Of a stretch of 64,000 nucleotides of DNA, positions 6,836 to 16,046 are shown one piece after another (position 1 is the first letter of the stretch; each line of letters begins with the position of its first letter). The notes under the pieces were generated by a model. The model worked only from the letters and a program-made list of their open reading frames with translations. It did no database searches and was not told the DNA's origin. Origin of the DNA: Caballeronia sordidicola (GTDB taxonomy: Bacteria > Pseudomonadota > Gammaproteobacteria > Burkholderiales > Burkholderiaceae); NCBI RefSeq assembly GCF_002220365.1, contig NZ_MTHB01000275.1:62001-126000 (forward strand). Direction: 5' to 3'. Made by a program: the position numbers and the translations under genes.

Positions 6836-9460
6836 GTGCGGGGTATCTTGATCGGCTTTGCATTGGGAATCGCGTGCTTGCAGCAGCAGGCTGTGTTGCC
6901 CGGCGCCCTTGTTTGGTGGGCACTTTTGCTCCTGCTCGGGCTTGCCTGCGCGCTCGCGTTTTGTTTTCCGCGGTTTCGCGCGGTATCGCTGATTGCGGCT
7001 GCATTGGTTATTGGCTTCGGTTACGCCGCCTGGCGGGCAGACACGCGATTGCAACGCGCATTGCCCGTGGCGTTCGAGAACCGCAACATCGAGTTGACCG
7101 GATTCGTGCGCGGACTGCCCATGCAAGGCGCGGACAGCACGCGGTTCCTGTTTGAAGTCGAATCGAACGATGTGGCGTTGCCGAACTTTCCGCGCGTCGT
7201 ACAACTGTCGTGGATGGCGGTGGATGCGTCAAAACGCGGTCCTGCCGCCGCACCGCCGCCGTCTCTCTGGGCTGGTCAACGCTGGACGCTTGTCACCCGA
7301 TTGAAACGTCCGCATGGCAATGCCAATTTTCGTGGCCGCGATACTGAAGCGGCGCTGCTCGCTCGCAACATTCGTGCGACCGGTTACGTTTCCGTGCCGG
7401 GCGCGGCTCGGCGTTTGCCGACGGATGCACACGGTTTCGCGCTCACTATCGATCGTTGGCGTGCTCGGTTGCGCGAGCGGGTTTCAACCGCACTCGACGG
7501 CGCCGCGCATCAAGGCATTGTCGTAGCGTTGGCAACAGGCGCCCAGGACGTGGTCAGCGACACCGACTGGACCTTGCTGCGTGCGACCGGGACGAGTCAT
7601 CTGGTGGCAATTTCCGGGCTGCATATTGGCTTTGTCGCGGGGCTCGCAGCGCTATTGAGCGGCGGGTTATGGCGGCGCTTGCGCTGGCGCGGGTTGCCCG
7701 CGCCGCTGATCGTATCGGCGCAGAAAGCGGCAGCAGGCGGTGCGGCGGCATTAGCCGCCTTTTATGCGGCGCTCGCGGGATTCAACGTTCCAGCGCAACG
7801 ATCGATGTGGATGCTGTGCTTCGTTGCGCTGGCGGTGCTGAGCGGCCGCCGGCCGGCGTCTTCGCTCGTGCTCGCGTGGGCACTGGGGCTTGTTCTGCTT
7901 GCCGATCCGTGGGCGGTGACAGCGGCGGGATTCTGGTTGTCGTTCTGTGCGGTGGCGGCCATCCTGTTTGCAATCGCATCGCGCGGACGGCGGGCATCGG
8001 TCGGGTTCGCGGAGGAGTTCGCGGCGCCTCCGGCAGACGATCAGGCAGACGATCAGGCAGACGATCAGGCAGACGATCAGGCAGACGATCAGGCAGATGA
8101 AGATCCTGCCGCGAGCGAACCCGCCGATAAAGCTGGAAGTCAACCACGCCGCCACATCCGCGATCGGCTTGGCGACCTGATTGGGCGAATCCGCGTTCGC
8201 TCGTTGGCGTGGCTCAGACCTACGGCACGGCGCATCGGCCGCGGGATCGCGTCCAGTGCGCGCGTGCAGTACGCCATAACGCTCGGACTCGCACCGCTCA
8301 CCGCATACTGGTTCTTCCAGATCCCACTGCTGGGGCCGCTTGCCAATGCGTTCGCGATTCCCTGGATCAGCTTCCTCGTGACGCCGACCGTGCTGGTGGC
8401 CGTGTTGTTGCCCGCACCACTCGATGGCTTCGCCTACCGCGCGGCGCATAGCATGCTGACCCCAATGTTCGACGCGCTCGCCCACCTGTCGGGATCCGCA
8501 TGGACGCTCTGGCGTTTGCCGCAGCCGGATGGTTTTGCTCTGACGGCAGCAGCGTTTGGCGTGCTATGGGCGCTCGCACCGCGCGGCTGGCCGCTGCGGT
8601 TCGCCGCGCCGCTCACCTGGTTGCCGCTGGCGTTTCCTGTCTCTCAAGCGCCTACGGACGGCACATTTCGCGTGACGGCGCTCGACATTGGCCAAGGGTC
8701 TTCCATCGTCATCGAAACTACGCATCACACCTTGCTCTTCGATGCGGGTCCGGGCCCCGAATCCACGCACGCGGGCGAGCGTCTTGTCGTGCCGTATCTA
8801 TTCGCCCACGGCCTCTCCACGCTCGATACGCTGATGATCAGCCACTCGGATTCCGATCACTCGGGCGGCGCGCCCGCGGTGCTCGAGAGCATTCAGGTCC
8901 GGCAATTCGTGGCGTCGCTGCAGCCACGCGAACCGTTGTGGAAAACGGCGCAGGATCGCGGCAGCGCTTTGTTGCGCTGCGTCGCGGGGCAGCGCTGGCA
9001 GTGGGACGGCGTGGTGTTCGACGTGCTGTGGCCGCAGGCCGGGCCGCTCGCGAGCAAACCGAACGCCACCTCATGCGTGCTGAAAGTAACCAGCGCGGCG
9101 GGGCGCTCGGCGCTGCTAGCCGCCGACATCGAGGCCGACGTCGAACGTCAATTGTTGCAACTCGGTCAACGTGAGCCCGCCTGGCTTCAGGCGGATGTGC
9201 TGATCGTGCCGCATCACGGCAGCAAGACCTCGTCTACCGAGCCTTTCCTCGACGCCGTGAGGCCGCGCATCGCGGTATTTCAGGTAGGCTACCGCAACCG
9301 ATTTAATCACCCGCATCCGACGGTTTTCGAGCGGTATCGATTACGCCATATCGAGTTATCGCGCAGCGACGAAGACGGTGCGGCGCGTATGGAAGTGTCG
9401 GCGCAGGTGTCCGTCGAACGTTTCAGGCAGACTCATGCGCGCTACTGGATGGGACGGTGA
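6836..9460 (+). CDS. comEC: ComEC/Rec2 family DNA-uptake channel
   Basis: ComEC transports single-stranded DNA across the inner membrane during natural transformation. The 874-residue product starts with GTG. In order it has N-terminal membrane helices, a DUF4131/OB-like segment (about 70-190), the membrane-embedded Competence domain with the GTSHLVAISGLHIG motif near 252-265, more helices, and a C-terminal metallo-beta-lactamase domain (from about 620) with SHSDSDHSGG near 660 and VPHHGSKTS near 790. An acidic cytoplasmic loop near residues 400-420 holds five perfect ADDQ repeats encoded by a 12-bp tandem repeat. The coding frame is intact through the repeat. The role in DNA uptake is inferred from the family. 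Confidence 0.93.
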   Translation: MRGILIGFALGIACLQQQAVLPGALVWWALLLLLGLACALAFCFPRFRAVSLIAAALVIGFGYAAWRADTRLQRALPVAFENRNIELTGFVRGLPMQGADSTRFLFEVESNDVALPNFPRVVQLSWMAVDASKRGPAAAPPPSLWAGQRWTLVTRLKRPHGNANFRGRDTEAALLARNIRATGYVSVPGAARRLPTDAHGFALTIDRWRARLRERVSTALDGAAHQGIVVALATGAQDVVSDTDWTLLRATGTSHLVAISGLHIGFVAGLAALLSGGLWRRLRWRGLPAPLIVSAQKAAAGGAAALAAFYAALAGFNVPAQRSMWMLCFVALAVLSGRRPASSLVLAWALGLVLLADPWAVTAAGFWLSFCAVAAILFAIASRGRRASVGFAEEFAAPPADDQADDQADDQADDQADDQADEDPAASEPADKAGSQPRRHIRDRLGDLIGRIRVRSLAWLRPTARRIGRGIASSARVQYAITLGLAPLTAYWFFQIPLLGPLANAFAIPWISFLVTPTVLVAVLLPAPLDGFAYRAAHSMLTPMFDALAHLSGSAWTLWRLPQPDGFALTAAAFGVLWALAPRGWPLRFAAPLTWLPLAFPVSQAPTDGTFRVTALDIGQGSSIVIETTHHTLLFDAGPGPESTHAGERLVVPYLFAHGLSTLDTLMISHSDSDHSGGAPAVLESIQVRQFVASLQPREPLWKTAQDRGSALLRCVAGQRWQWDGVVFDVLWPQAGPLASKPNATSCVLKVTSAAGRSALLAADIEADVERQLLQLGQREPAWLQADVLIVPHHGSKTSSTEPFLDAVRPRIAVFQVGYRNRFNHPHPTVFERYRLRHIELSRSDEDGAARMEVSAQVSVERFRQTHARYWMGR
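8033..8092 (+). repeat. Five perfect 12-bp tandem repeats within comEC
   Basis: The unit GCAGACGATCAG occurs five times without interruption and is followed by a degenerate sixth copy (GCAGATGAAGAT). Each unit encodes Ala-Asp-Asp-Gln. Because 12 is a multiple of three, changes in copy number would alter loop length but keep the frame. There are no spacers, so this is not a CRISPR array. Confidence 0.97.
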
Positions 9461-9519
9461 ATCGAAAGTTGCAAATGAGACGCTGGAAAGAGACGTTGTA
9501 AAAAGGGAGGGCACGCCGC

Positions 9520-10377
9520 TTGAAAGACATCCTGCATTTTTCGCACGCGAACGGGTTTCCGGCATCGACATACCGGACGATCTTCGCCGAACTCGCCGAC
9601 GACTATGAGATTCGCGCCGTCGAACGGTTTGGTCACGATCCGCGTTTTCCCGTTACGCGCGACTGGCCGCATCTGGTGGATCAACTGCTCGAAGACATCG
9701 ACGCCAGACGTCCAGCCGATGCGAAAGTGTGGCTGGTCGGGCATTCGCTGGGTGGTTATCTCTCGCTGATGGCGGCACTCAAGCGGCCCCAATGGGTGAA
9801 GGGCGTCGTGATGCTGGATTCGCCGGTGATCGCCGGCTGGCGCAGCAGTGTGCTACGTTTATCGCAGTGGACGGGGCTCGACACTCGGCTCTCGCCTGCC
9901 GCCGCCACTAAAAATCGACGCACGCACTGGGCGAGCCGTGAAGATGCGTGGCGTCACTTTCACGTGAAATCCGCATTCGCCCGCTGGGACGAGCGGATGC
10001 TGTCGGATTACATCGACTTCGCGATTCCGGCGGCGGGTAACGGAGGCGGCATCGAAGGCGGCATCGGCGGTATCGATGAAGCGGCCGGCGCCCGTAACCG
10101 CCAGCGCAAGCTCGCTTTCGACCGCGAGGTGGAATTCCGCATCTACAAGACGTTGCCACGCACCCTGGGTGCGCGGGTCGCGCATGGCGTGCCGGTGCCG
10201 GTCGGATTTCTTGCGGGGACGCATTCGAAGGAAGTCCGCCACGTGGGGCTGGATATGACGCGGCGTATTGTGGGCGGGCATTTCGAATGGATCGAGGGCA
10301 GTCATTTGTTCCCAATGGAACACCCGGTGGAAACAGCGCGCGCGTTGCAGCGCACGCTTAATGGGCTACGGGCGTAA
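9520..10377 (+). CDS. Alpha/beta hydrolase
   Basis: A 285-residue serine hydrolase of unknown substrate. The nucleophile elbow is GHSLGG with Ser76; SHANGFPAST near 8-17 forms the likely oxyanion-hole region, and GSHLFPMEHP near 266-275 supplies the catalytic His. The start is TTG, with the strong ribosome binding site GGGAGGG just upstream. A Gly/Ile-rich insertion (about residues 172-187) is unlike the rest of the protein and probably forms a surface loop. It lies 59 bp after comEC and reads in the same direction. No signal peptide, so probably cytosolic. Confidence 0.85.
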   Translation: MKDILHFSHANGFPASTYRTIFAELADDYEIRAVERFGHDPRFPVTRDWPHLVDQLLEDIDARRPADAKVWLVGHSLGGYLSLMAALKRPQWVKGVVMLDSPVIAGWRSSVLRLSQWTGLDTRLSPAAATKNRRTHWASREDAWRHFHVKSAFARWDERMLSDYIDFAIPAAGNGGGIEGGIGGIDEAAGARNRQRKLAFDREVEFRIYKTLPRTLGARVAHGVPVPVGFLAGTHSKEVRHVGLDMTRRIVGGHFEWIEGSHLFPMEHPVETARALQRTLNGLRA

Positions 10378-10510
10378 CGCATATCAGTAGCGCATACCAC
10401 GGCGGGACGCCTTTAAACCCCATTCAGGCCGCCAATAAACGCGCGATCGAAACTCGCCGCTCGCGGTAAATCGGGCCCCTCCCGCTCTGGGTTATGGGGC
10501 GCCTTTCGGG

Positions 10511-10516
10511 TATAAT
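10511..10516 (+). promoter_or_regulatory. Candidate -10 box of the pyrG-kdsA operon
   Basis: A perfect TATAAT lies 25 bp before the pyrG ATG. The -35 position 17 bp upstream (TGGGTT) is a poor match, so the promoter may be activator-dependent or use a different spacing. The leader would be about 20 nt. Confidence 0.5.
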
Positions 10517-10541
10517 CCGTTTTTCCCGCGAGCACCTAGCG

Positions 10542-12266
10542 ATGACCAAATATGTATTCGTCACCGGCGGCGTAGTGTCTTCCCTCGGCAAGGGTATTGC
10601 CGCCGCTTCCCTCGCAGCGATCCTCGAATCGCGCGGTCTGAAAGTCACCCTCTTAAAGCTCGATCCCTACATCAACGTCGACCCCGGCACGATGAGCCCG
10701 TTTCAGCACGGGGAAGTGTTCGTGACGGAAGACGGTGCGGAAACGGACCTCGACTTAGGCCATTACGAGCGCTTCATCAGCACGAAGATGCGCAAGGCCA
10801 ATAACTTCACGACCGGTCAGATCTACGAGTCGGTGATCCGCAAGGAACGCCGAGGCGAATATCTTGGCAAGACGGTTCAGGTCATTCCGCATATCACCAA
10901 CGAAATCCAGGCGTTCCTGCAACGTGGCGCGGCCGCGGCCACGTGCGGCGAGCCTGACGTGGCAATCGTCGAAATTGGCGGGACGGTGGGTGACATCGAA
11001 TCGCTGCCGTTCCTGGAAGCCGCTCGCCAGATGAGTCTGCGGCTCGGCCGTAACAGCGCGTGTTTCGTGCACCTGACGCTTGTGCCGTACATCGCGACGG
11101 CGGGTGAGCTCAAGACGAAGCCCACGCAGCATAGCGTGCAGAAACTGCGCGAAATCGGTATCTCGCCGCACGTGCTGCTGTGCCGTGCGGATCGTCCGAT
11201 TCCCGGCGACGAACGCGCGAAGATTTCGCTGTTCTCCAATGTGCCTGAAGACGCGGTCATTTCAGTGTGGGACGTGGACAGCATCTACAAGATTCCACAG
11301 ATGTTGCACGACCAGGGCTTGGACAACATCATTTGCGAAGAGCTCAAGCTCACGGCGAAACCCGCCGACCTCAGCATGTGGGCCGGGCTCGTCAAGAAGC
11401 TTGAGAACCCGCAGAACGAAGTCACTATCGGTATGGTCGGCAAGTATGTGGAACTGACCGAGTCGTACAAGTCGCTGATCGAGGCGCTCAAGCACGCGTC
11501 CATTCATACGTCGACGAAGGTCAACATCGAGTACATCGATTCCGAGCAGATCGAAACAGACGGCGTAGCCGGTCTGAAGCATCTCGACGCCGTGCTCGTG
11601 CCGGGTGGTTTCGGTGCGCGTGGGACAGAAGGCAAGATCAAGGCGATTCGTTACGCACGTGAATCGAAGACGCCGTACCTGGGCATTTGCCTCGGCATGC
11701 AGCTCGCGGTGATCGAATTCGCTCGCGACGTTGCCGGCCTGTCGGATGCGAACAGCACGGAATTCGATTCGTCGACGACCAACCCGGTTGTTGCGCTCAT
11801 TACCGAATGGTATGACCGCGCAGGCCGCGTTGAAAAGCGTACGGAAGAATCGGATTTGGGCGGCACGATGCGCCTGGGTTCACAAAAATGTCCGATCAAG
11901 CCGGGCACCATGGCAGCACGCATCTACGGTACGGATGTGAACGAGCGCCATAGGCACCGGTATGAAGTGAACAACCGCTTCGTGCCGCAACTGGAAGCGG
12001 GCGGCCTGGTGATCAGCGCGCGCACGCCAAGTGAAGATCTGCCGGAAATGATGGAGCTGCCGGAAGCCATGCATCCGTGGTTCGTCGGCGTGCAGTTCCA
12101 TCCGGAATTCACATCGTCGCCACGCGATGGCCATCCGTTGTTCAAGGAATTCGTCGAAGCGGCTCGCGCGCATCATCTGGCGCTGAAGGCGAACGGGCAG
12201 GCGGGCACTGCTGCTGAACACGCACCCGCACCGGCCGTGGCGGTTTCCGTCGGAGCGCAAGCATGA
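10542..12266 (+). CDS. pyrG: CTP synthase
   Basis: Converts UTP, glutamine and ATP to CTP, the last step of pyrimidine nucleotide synthesis. The ATG at 10542 gives MTKYVFVTGGVVSSLGKG, the invariant family N-terminus; a longer in-frame reading from 10494 would cross the promoter. The amidoligase domain spans about residues 1-270, and the C-terminal class I glutamine amidotransferase domain contains YLGICLGMQ (catalytic Cys) and GVQFHPEF (catalytic His). At 574 residues it is slightly longer than E. coli PyrG because of an Ala-rich tail. The stop overlaps the kdsA start by 4 bp (ATGA). Confidence 0.98.
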   Translation: MTKYVFVTGGVVSSLGKGIAAASLAAILESRGLKVTLLKLDPYINVDPGTMSPFQHGEVFVTEDGAETDLDLGHYERFISTKMRKANNFTTGQIYESVIRKERRGEYLGKTVQVIPHITNEIQAFLQRGAAAATCGEPDVAIVEIGGTVGDIESLPFLEAARQMSLRLGRNSACFVHLTLVPYIATAGELKTKPTQHSVQKLREIGISPHVLLCRADRPIPGDERAKISLFSNVPEDAVISVWDVDSIYKIPQMLHDQGLDNIICEELKLTAKPADLSMWAGLVKKLENPQNEVTIGMVGKYVELTESYKSLIEALKHASIHTSTKVNIEYIDSEQIETDGVAGLKHLDAVLVPGGFGARGTEGKIKAIRYARESKTPYLGICLGMQLAVIEFARDVAGLSDANSTEFDSSTTNPVVALITEWYDRAGRVEKRTEESDLGGTMRLGSQKCPIKPGTMAARIYGTDVNERHRHRYEVNNRFVPQLEAGGLVISARTPSEDLPEMMELPEAMHPWFVGVQFHPEFTSSPRDGHPLFKEFVEAARAHHLALKANGQAGTAAEHAPAPAVAVSVGAQA

Positions 12267-13117
12267 AGCTGTGTGATTTCGAAGTGGGTCTCGACCAGCC
12301 GTTTTTCCTGATCGCGGGTACGTGCGTGGTCGAGTCGGAGCAAATGACCATCGACGTGGCCGGCCGCCTCAAGGAAATTTGCGCGAAAGTCGGCGTGCCG
12401 TTCATCTACAAATCGTCGTACGACAAGGCCAATCGTAGTTCCGGCAAGTCGTTCCGCGGGCTAGGCATGGACGAAGGCCTGCGAATTCTCGGCGAAGTGA
12501 AGAAGCAACTCGGCCTGCCGGTTCTCACTGATGTTCATTCTGAGCATGAGATTGAAGCAGTTGCGTCGGTTGTGGACGTGCTGCAAACGCCCGCGTTCCT
12601 GTGCCGCCAAACTGACTTCATCCACGCGTGCGCGCGTTCGGGGAAGCCGGTCAACATCAAGAAGGGCCAGTTTCTCGCGCCGCACGACATGAAGAACGTG
12701 ATCGATAAAGCCCGCGATGCTGCCCGCGAAGCCGGCTTGTCCGACGACCGTTTCATGGCGTGCGAACGCGGCGTGTCATTTGGTTATAACAATCTGGTTT
12801 CGGACATGCGCTCGCTCGCGATCATGCGGGAAACCAACGCACCCGTCGTCTTCGATGCCACGCATTCCGTCCAGTTGCCGGGCGGGCAGGGCACGAGTTC
12901 CGGCGGTCAGCGCGAGTTTGTCCCGGTGCTGGCACGCGCCGCGATTGCAACAGGCGTTGCGGGCGTGTTCATGGAGACGCATCCGGACCCGGCGAACGCG
13001 AAGTCCGACGGGCCGAACGCCGTACCGCTGCACAGAATGGAAGCACTGCTGGAGACACTCGTTGCGCTAGATCGGGCCGTGAAGCGCGGGCCGTTTCTCG
13101 AGGACGATTTCAGTTAA
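12263..13117 (+). CDS. kdsA: 3-deoxy-8-phosphooctulonate (KDO-8-P) synthase
   Basis: Condenses arabinose-5-phosphate with phosphoenolpyruvate, an early step of lipopolysaccharide KDO synthesis. The 284-residue protein shows the family hallmarks: FLIAGTCVVES near 13-23, YKSSYDKANRSS near 50-61, VLTDVHSEHE, KKGQFLAPHDMKN near 133-145 and ATHSVQLPGG. The start codon overlaps the pyrG stop by 4 bp, so the two genes are coupled. Length matches the family. The pyrG-kdsA-eno-ftsB order is conserved in beta-proteobacteria, although here the gene before eno is broken. Confidence 0.98.
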   Translation: MKLCDFEVGLDQPFFLIAGTCVVESEQMTIDVAGRLKEICAKVGVPFIYKSSYDKANRSSGKSFRGLGMDEGLRILGEVKKQLGLPVLTDVHSEHEIEAVASVVDVLQTPAFLCRQTDFIHACARSGKPVNIKKGQFLAPHDMKNVIDKARDAAREAGLSDDRFMACERGVSFGYNNLVSDMRSLAIMRETNAPVVFDATHSVQLPGGQGTSSGGQREFVPVLARAAIATGVAGVFMETHPDPANAKSDGPNAVPLHRMEALLETLVALDRAVKRGPFLEDDFS

Positions 13118-13197
13118 GGACGCTGCGGACGCTGCCTGTATTTCAGCGCAGGCGTTCGCTTAAGCTTCCATCCGCGACGTATCGGCAGGGGCGTGTC

Positions 13198-13500
13198 ATG
13201 GCGAAGGGTTAAGTCTCCATGCGCGAATCCTACTGACCCCGATAAATTCACCGCCTATCAGCCGTTATCGATGCACGCGATTGAAGCATACGGTGGTAAG
13301 TTTCTGGTGCGCAGCGGACGGAGCGAGGCGTTTGAAGGATCCGCGAGCCCGCCATCGGTCGTACTTGATTTCGCTGACACCATTCGCTGACTTCGAGACG
13401 GCCAAAAGATGGAATCACTCCGCTCAATACGAAGCGGCGCGCCACGTGCGAGCGGGCGCAGCAGAACTGAACATGATGGTCGTAGAAGGCCTCTCAAGCC
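13198..13500 (+). pseudogene. DUF1330 family gene, inactivated
   Basis: Remains of a DUF1330-type protein, commonly encoded between kdsA and eno in Burkholderia. Three pieces in three frames can be joined. The start MAKG lies at 13198 and is followed at once by an in-frame TAA (13210-13212). The core DPDKFTAYQPLSMHAIEAYGGKFLVRSG...AFEGS lies in a second frame, up to a stop near 13390. The end FETAKRWNHSAQYEAA...GAAELNMMVVEGL lies in a third. At least one nonsense change and two frameshifts are needed, so a single sequencing error cannot explain it. Residual similarity is high, suggesting recent loss. Confidence 0.85.
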
Positions 13501-13577
13501 GGGCGTTCGCGCACCGGCGGGATGTTAAAAACCGACCTGCTGTCTGACCTGATTCACCGTCATTTCTTGAGGAAACC

Positions 13578-14861
13578 ATGAGTGCTATCGTAGATATCAT
13601 CGGTCGCGAGATTCTCGACTCGCGAGGCAATCCCACCGTCGAATGTGACGTCCTGCTGGAGTCGGGCACGATGGGCCGCGCCGCGGTGCCGTCGGGCGCA
13701 TCCACCGGATCGCGCGAAGCGATCGAATTGCGCGACGGCGAAGCCGGCCGCTACGGCGGCAAGGGCGTGCTGAAGGCAGTCGAACACATCAATACCGAGA
13801 TCTCCGAAGCCATCATGGGCCTCGATGCGTCGGAACAAGCCTTTCTTGACAAGACCCTGCTCGAACTCGACGGCACCGACAACAAGTCGCGCCTGGGCGC
13901 GAACGCCATGCTGGCTGTGTCAATGGCCGTGGCGAAGGCTGCAGCTGAAGAAGCCGGCTTGCCGCTGTATCGCTACTTCGGCGGCTCGGGCGCCATGCAA
14001 TTGCCTGTTCCCATGATGAACATCGTGAACGGCGGCGCGCACGCGAACAACAGCCTGGACATCCAGGAGTTCATGATTGTCCCGGTCAGCCAGCCGACCT
14101 TCCGCGAAGCACTGCGTTGCGGCGCCGAAGTGTTCCACGCGCTGAAGAAAATCCTGAGCGATCGCGGTATGAGCACGGCCGTGGGTGACGAAGGCGGTTT
14201 TGCGCCGAACTTCGGCAGCAACGACGAGTGCCTGTCCACCATTGTCCAGGCGATCGAAAAGGCGGGTTACCGTGCGGGCGAAGACGTCCTGCTTGCCCTG
14301 GACTGCGCGGCAAGCGAGTTCTACCACGACGGCAAATATCAGCTCGCAGGTGAGGGTTTGCAGTTGTCGTCGGCGGAATTCACGGATTACCTCGCCACAC
14401 TCGCCGATAAATTCCCGATCGTTTCGATCGAAGACGGCATGCACGAAAGCGACTGGGACGGCTGGAAGATTCTCACCGATAAACTCGGCAAGAAGATCCA
14501 GCTCGTAGGTGACGACCTCTTCGTGACGAACACGCGCATCCTGAAGGAAGGCATCGACAAGGGCATCGCCAATTCGATCCTGATCAAGATCAACCAGATC
14601 GGTACGTTGACGGAAACCTTTGCAGCAATCGAAATGGCGAAGCGCGCGGGTTACACTGCGGTCATCTCGCATCGTTCGGGCGAAACGGAAGATTCGACGA
14701 TTGCGGATATTGCTGTTGGTTTGAATGCTGGCCAGATCAAGACGGGTTCGTTGTCGCGTAGTGACCGGGTATCGAAGTACAACCAGTTGCTGCGCATTGA
14801 AGAAGATCTCGGCGATATCGCGAGTTATCCGGGTAAATCCGCGTTTTACAATCTGCGCTAA
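13578..14861 (+). CDS. eno: Enolase
   Basis: Interconverts 2-phosphoglycerate and phosphoenolpyruvate in glycolysis. The 427-residue protein is standard length. It starts MSAIVDIIGREILDSRGNPTVE and carries the substrate-loop segment GASTGSREA near 39-47, the general acid/base region GDEGGFAPN near 204-212, the metal ligands Asp and Glu (SIEDGMHESD; LVGDDLFVTN), and the signature IKINQIGTLTETF with SHRSGETED near 366-374. It is followed by ftsB after 131 bp, an arrangement widespread in proteobacteria. Confidence 0.98.
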   Translation: MSAIVDIIGREILDSRGNPTVECDVLLESGTMGRAAVPSGASTGSREAIELRDGEAGRYGGKGVLKAVEHINTEISEAIMGLDASEQAFLDKTLLELDGTDNKSRLGANAMLAVSMAVAKAAAEEAGLPLYRYFGGSGAMQLPVPMMNIVNGGAHANNSLDIQEFMIVPVSQPTFREALRCGAEVFHALKKILSDRGMSTAVGDEGGFAPNFGSNDECLSTIVQAIEKAGYRAGEDVLLALDCAASEFYHDGKYQLAGEGLQLSSAEFTDYLATLADKFPIVSIEDGMHESDWDGWKILTDKLGKKIQLVGDDLFVTNTRILKEGIDKGIANSILIKINQIGTLTETFAAIEMAKRAGYTAVISHRSGETEDSTIADIAVGLNAGQIKTGSLSRSDRVSKYNQLLRIEEDLGDIASYPGKSAFYNLR

Positions 14862-14992
14862 AGCTTCGGCTGGATTGGGACGTTAGATAGTCCGGACGGT
14901 CGCCGATTTATTCAGTCCGCTGCCTCGTGTTCTTTTGAATCCGGGGCAGCGCCAAATACAGTTGCAGTGCTAGCGTTTTTCTCGCCTCTTAA

Positions 14993-15448
14993 ATGCGGAT
15001 TGTCACCTTTGTTCTGATCCTGCTGCTGGCGATGATCCAGTATCCGCTGTGGTGGGGACACGGCGGCTGGTTACGTGTCCACGAACTGCAGCAGCAACTA
15101 GTCAACCAGACAAAGAAAAACGCCGACCTGAAACTGCGTAACGAACGCGTGCAGGGTGAAGTGGCGGACTTGCAGAACGGCACATCGGCCGTTGAAGAAC
15201 GTGCGCGTTACGAGATGGGGATGATGAAGGACAGCGAGGTCTTCGTGCAGTTTGTCTCGCCGAATTCGCCGGCTCCCGCCAACTCGGTCAACGCGCAATC
15301 GAGTGCCTCCACGCGCGGGCAAGTGTCCGCCGCGCCGCTGCGCGTAGTGCCTAATCCGGTATCGCGTTCGAAGGAGGAGCGCAGGGCATTCGAACGGCAA
15401 GCGACGAAGGATAAGATGGACGCGGCCAAGAAGAAACAGGGCGGTTAG
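14993..15448 (+). CDS. ftsB: Cell division protein FtsB
   Basis: FtsB links FtsL and FtsQ in the divisome. The 151-residue protein has an N-terminal membrane helix (about residues 3-20), then a coiled coil (about 25-70) including VHELQQQLVNQTKKNADLKLRNERVQGEVADLQ. The family motif VEERARYEMGMMKDSEVFVQFV lies near 65-86. The C-terminal 65 residues are Ser/Ala-rich and then basic, so the protein is longer than E. coli FtsB (103 residues). Position after eno supports the call. A strong terminator follows. Confidence 0.92.
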   Translation: MRIVTFVLILLLAMIQYPLWWGHGGWLRVHELQQQLVNQTKKNADLKLRNERVQGEVADLQNGTSAVEERARYEMGMMKDSEVFVQFVSPNSPAPANSVNAQSSASTRGQVSAAPLRVVPNPVSRSKEERRAFERQATKDKMDAAKKKQGG

Positions 15449-15500
15449 CGCAGGTTCGTGAATCGAAGCAATCGCAATAATCGACTCGCAAAGGATGTAG

Positions 15501-15540
15501 AAAAAGCTGTTTCAACGTGAGTTGAAACAGCTTTTTTCTT
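15501..15540. terminator. Strong bidirectional rho-independent terminator
   Basis: A perfect 16-bp stem (15501-15516 with 15521-15536) closed by a GTGA loop, with A and T runs built into its flanks. It sits between ftsB (+) and the small lipoprotein gene (-), whose stops face each other, and can end both transcripts. Confidence 0.95.
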
Positions 15541-15581
15541 GGGCGCTGCCGCGGCGCCGCTAACCACGTGGGCTCAAGGCG

Positions 15582-15941
15582 CTACCAATAATATCCCGGG
15601 TATCCGTAGCCAAAGCCCGTTCCCCAGCGGTTACCCCAGCCACCGCTCGAATATCCGCCGTACACGGTAACCGGCGGGCGATAGTACTGCGAGTAGGCTT
15701 GGGCGGCCGCCTCTGCAGCCATTGCCTGCTGCTGCTCAGCCAGCACTTGCCGGTCAATCTGGTTATAGCGCTGCTGCTCGGCCTGCGAAAGTGGCTGCGG
15801 CGCCTGATTCTGCGCGGCCGGCAAGCGGCTATAAATAGGCGAGGGCCCAGGCGGGTCCATCATGCAGCCGCTGAGAGTGAGCAGTGTCGCGGCGGACAAC
15901 GCTACAGTCAGTTTCTTCGATAACCATCCCAAGGGTTTCAT
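15582..15941 (-). CDS. Small Gln/Tyr-rich lipoprotein of unknown function
   Basis: The start at 15941 has GGAGG upstream and gives a 119-residue precursor, MKPLGWLSKKLTVALS, with lipobox LSGC, so mature processing is expected at the Cys near residue 26. The mature part is Gln/Ala-rich (SQAEQQRYNQIDRQVLAEQQQAMAAEAAAQAYSQ, predicted helical) and ends in a Gly/Tyr/Trp-rich tail. Residue +2 is Met, which does not signal inner-membrane retention, so outer-membrane location is likely. No family is recognised. Only the lipoprotein assignment is firm. Confidence 0.8.
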   Translation of the reverse strand: MKPLGWLSKKLTVALSAATLLTLSGCMMDPPGPSPIYSRLPAAQNQAPQPLSQAEQQRYNQIDRQVLAEQQQAMAAEAAAQAYSQYYRPPVTVYGGYSSGGWGNRWGTGFGYGYPGYYW

Positions 15942-16046
15942 TTCGACCTCCAGCGGGCCGGACACTAAGCGAAAACGGATCATGCCACGCCGCGGGACAG
16001 CAGCGAGCCCTCCTGCGACCTCTTGTTACAGAGAGCGCAGTTGATT

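Noticed and set aside
8033..8092. Possible CRISPR array
   Set aside because: The 12-bp units are contiguous with no spacers and lie in frame inside comEC.
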